Assembly: GCA_029571495.1 (NCBI GenBank)
Contig: JAKPSO010000864.1
Location: 1 to 15,422, forward strand
DNA: 15,422 bases
From: Pseudomonadota bacterium
GTDB taxonomy: Bacteria; Pseudomonadota; Gammaproteobacteria; Burkholderiales; Casimicrobiaceae
Direction: 5' to 3'
Within the stretch, counting starts at the first letter, position 1, and the number at the start of each line of letters is the position of its first letter. Below, one piece after another: positions 13,605 through 15,422 of the stretch. The notes under the pieces are model-generated. The model ran no database searches, was not told the origin of the DNA, and was given only the letters and a program-made list of their open reading frames with translations. The translations under genes were made by a program, and so were the position numbers.

Positions 13605-15422
13605 TTGCGCCTAGGCGCAGCGTCCGCCAGTCTTTTGTGTAATGGCATTGCTCGCAGCGTCGACCGAAGCCGCCGTTGTGAATATCGTCGCGTTGGTGAC
13701 AGCTGTCGCACTTCGCTCCCAGCACCGCCGCAAGGGGCTTCGTGTGGCAGGTCTTGCAGTCCACTTTCTTGTGGCCGCCGTCAAGTGCGAATTTTGTGTC
13801 GCGGTCATGATCAAACTGCCACGCCAGCCACGTTCGTGTGACGTGGCACGATTCGCACTTTTCGCCCAACGTCGTCTTGTGAACGTCGTCTTTTTTGTGA
13901 CAACCCACACAGGTCTTTGGTGCATCTAGGTAGCGTGACGTCGCGTGGCAGGATTTGCACGTGACAAGACGATGCGCACCGGTCAACGGATACTTAGTCT
14001 TGTCGTGATTGAAGTACGTCTTAGTCCACTTCGTATCCGCATGGCAGGCAACACAGTCCTTGCCAAGTTCGCCCTTATGGACATCATCTTTTTGGTGACA
14101 CGACACGCAAGCTGTTTCCGTTTTCTTGGTATAGAGCGGTCCGGTGTGGCACTTGTTGCAGGTCAAGGGCGAGTGACTGCCTGAGAGCGAAAACTTGGTC
14201 AGTTTGTTGTGATCAAACGCATAAGCCTTCCAATCTCGTGCGTTGTGACAGGTGTCGCATCTATCGCCGTAGTCCCCTTTGTGGGTGTCGTCTTTTTGGT
14301 GGCAACTGACGCAGGTGCTCGCGATATTGCGATAGTGATCGGGCTTGGTATGGCACGCGTCGCAACGCGCGATCCGATGTTTGTCAAGCAACGGAAAGCG
14401 AGCCTTGGCGTGGTCAAAGTTCGGTACACGCCAGTCTTTTGCGCTGTGACAGGTCTGGCACTCTTTGCCTAAAGTGGCCTTATGACGGTCGTCCTTTTCG
14501 TGACAGGCGAAACACTCCTTGGGCGCGTTCTTGAAGTTGGGCGATTTCGGATGGCACGCTTTGCATTCAGCCTCGCGATGTTTGCCGTCTAACGAGAAGG
14601 TTGTCGTTGAGTGGTCAAACTTCGACTCGGTCCACTTGCGTTCGGTATGGCAATCGCCACACTGCGTGCCCAAAGTGCCTTGGTGTTTGTCATCAGCCTT
14701 GTGGCAGCTATTGCACTGCGAAGGTAATTTCAAGCGAGCGGGCGCCGCCGTGTGGCAGCTTTCGCACTTGGCGACACGATGCTTGCCACGCAACGCATAC
14801 GTGGTATCCACATCATGGTTGAACGTCGACTTCCAAGTCTTCACACCATGACAGGACTCGCACCGTTCGCCCAAGAAGCCCTTGTGCTTGTCGTCTTTCT
14901 TGTGGCAACCGACACAGGTTGTCGGCACGCCCTTGTATTTGTTGCCAACGTGGCAAGTCGCGCACTTGACCTTTGCGTGACTGCCCAAGAGCTCAAACTT
15001 CGTGTCTTTATCGTGGTCGAAGCGGACATCTTTCCACCCGCTCGTTGCGCTCGCCGCGTGACAGTTCTCGCACTTCGACCCCAAGCTGCCCTTGTGGACA
15101 TCGTCTTTACGATGGCAGCCGTCGCACACTTTTGGCGAGTCACGATATTTCTTGTTTACGGGGTGGCAGCTTTCGCACTTCAGCGGCCTGTGCGCACCTT
15201 CCAAGCGATATTCGGTGAGGCTGTCGTGTTTGAAGTTCGCCTTATCGAACTTCAAAATATCTGCATTGCGACCTTTATGGTCGGTGTGACAAGTGCGGCA
15301 CGCAGCGCGCTTCTGCTTGCCATGCAGGCCGCGCTTTTGCTGCAAATCGACATTGATGTCTTTGTGGCAATCGAGGCACAAACGATCCTGCGCGTTCTTC
15401 TCGAACGGAACGTGGCATTTCT
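13588..15422 (-). CDS. Multiheme c-type cytochrome with triheme repeats (truncated by window edge)
   Basis: The gene enters from the right edge, so signal peptide and start are not visible; 611 codons are in the window. The frame is open to the edge and its first visible residues, KCHVPFEKNAQDRLCLDCHKD, include the KCH end of another haem motif. I counted 26 complete CxxCH motifs by eye. Two precede a run of eight triheme modules of about 66-70 residues. In each module the second haem is followed by a DD-x-H motif (e.g. KKDDVHKG), the third by a Trp and F-D/N-H, and a G-x-H precedes the next module, so about one extra His exists per haem. The sequence between motifs is rich in Lys, Arg and Asp, unlike the neighbouring giant cytochrome. 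It ends LGAKGARQ, and its stop overlaps the next gene's ATG by 4 bp. A periplasmic electron carrier is inferred. Cytochrome status is certain; exact function unknown. Confidence 0.93.
   Translation of the reverse strand, partial: KCHVPFEKNAQDRLCLDCHKDINVDLQQKRGLHGKQKRAACRTCHTDHKGRNADILKFDKANFKHDSLTEYRLEGAHRPLKCESCHPVNKKYRDSPKVCDGCHRKDDVHKGSLGSKCENCHAASATSGWKDVRFDHDKDTKFELLGSHAKVKCATCHVGNKYKGVPTTCVGCHKKDDKHKGFLGERCESCHGVKTWKSTFNHDVDTTYALRGKHRVAKCESCHTAAPARLKLPSQCNSCHKADDKHQGTLGTQCGDCHTERKWTESKFDHSTTTFSLDGKHREAECKACHPKSPNFKNAPKECFACHEKDDRHKATLGKECQTCHSAKDWRVPNFDHAKARFPLLDKHRIARCDACHTKPDHYRNIASTCVSCHQKDDTHKGDYGDRCDTCHNARDWKAYAFDHNKLTKFSLSGSHSPLTCNKCHTGPLYTKKTETACVSCHQKDDVHKGELGKDCVACHADTKWTKTYFNHDKTKYPLTGAHRLVTCKSCHATSRYLDAPKTCVGCHKKDDVHKTTLGEKCESCHVTRTWLAWQFDHDRDTKFALDGGHKKVDCKTCHTKPLAAVLGAKCDSCHQRDDIHNGGFGRRCEQCHYTKDWRTLRLGAKGARQ
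13618..15177 (-). repeat. Tandem array of eight triheme-encoding units (about 198-210 bp each)
   Basis: The DD-x-H-coding segment after the middle haem motif recurs near 13680, 13880, 14080, 14282, 14482, 14682, 14884 and 15094 on the plus strand, giving about 200-bp spacing with small length variation. This contrasts with the exact 318-bp spacing in the neighbouring gene and indicates an older, more diverged duplication series. Confidence 0.85.

Noticed and set aside
13592..13711. Longer giant cytochrome starting near 13711
   Set aside because: It would overlap the upstream cytochrome gene by about 120 bases and bury the signal peptide; ATG 13591 has AAGGAG and an ATGA overlap.

Overview
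The window looks like part of a Gram-negative, proteobacterial chromosome, most likely betaproteobacterial. The evidence is a CcmI-type cytochrome c biogenesis factor, an outer-membrane beta-barrel ending in Phe, a DmlA/TtuC-type tartrate/D-malate dehydrogenase and moderately GC-rich DNA. No marker gene fixes the genus.

Layout. (1) 1-450: minus-strand pair, an orphan MoaD/ThiS-like sulfur-carrier protein followed by the first 21 codons of a probable BNR/YVTN-repeat protein. (2) 691-1770: a tartrate/D-malate dehydrogenase family decarboxylating oxidoreductase, followed by a terminator-like hairpin. (3) 1831-2621: a type II toxin-antitoxin operon (Phd/YefM-like antitoxin, PIN-domain toxin) behind a perfect 15-bp inverted repeat. 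(4) 2717-3387: a minus-strand gene of unknown function broken by a single-base frameshift in an A-run, carrying an R-x4-H motif like that of HEPN proteins. (5) 3484-4947: an M20-family metallopeptidase with its metal ligands intact. (6) 4997-15422: a tight four-gene operon on the minus strand, running off the right edge of the window.

The operon is the striking part. In transcription order it holds: (a) a multiheme c-type cytochrome, truncated by the window edge, with 26 complete CxxCH motifs plus one cut by the edge, built from 8 triheme modules; (b) a giant 1797-residue secreted cytochrome with 67 CxxCH motifs plus one CxxxCH motif, built from 10 diheme modules (47 residues) and 10.5 tetraheme modules of exactly 106 residues (318 bp); (c) an outer-membrane protein with an N-terminal AMIN-like region, TPRs and a C-terminal beta-barrel; (d) a CcmI-like haem-attachment factor. 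Genes a/b overlap by 4 bp (ATGA), b/c are 25 bp apart and c/d are 2 bp apart. So at least 93 haem sites lie next to a barrel and a cytochrome-maturation factor. I infer a porin-cytochrome type system for moving electrons across or beyond the outer membrane, with a possible haem wire or capacitor made by internal repeat expansion. No gene of MtrABC, PioAB or Cyc2 type is recognisable in the visible part, so this may be an undescribed variant.
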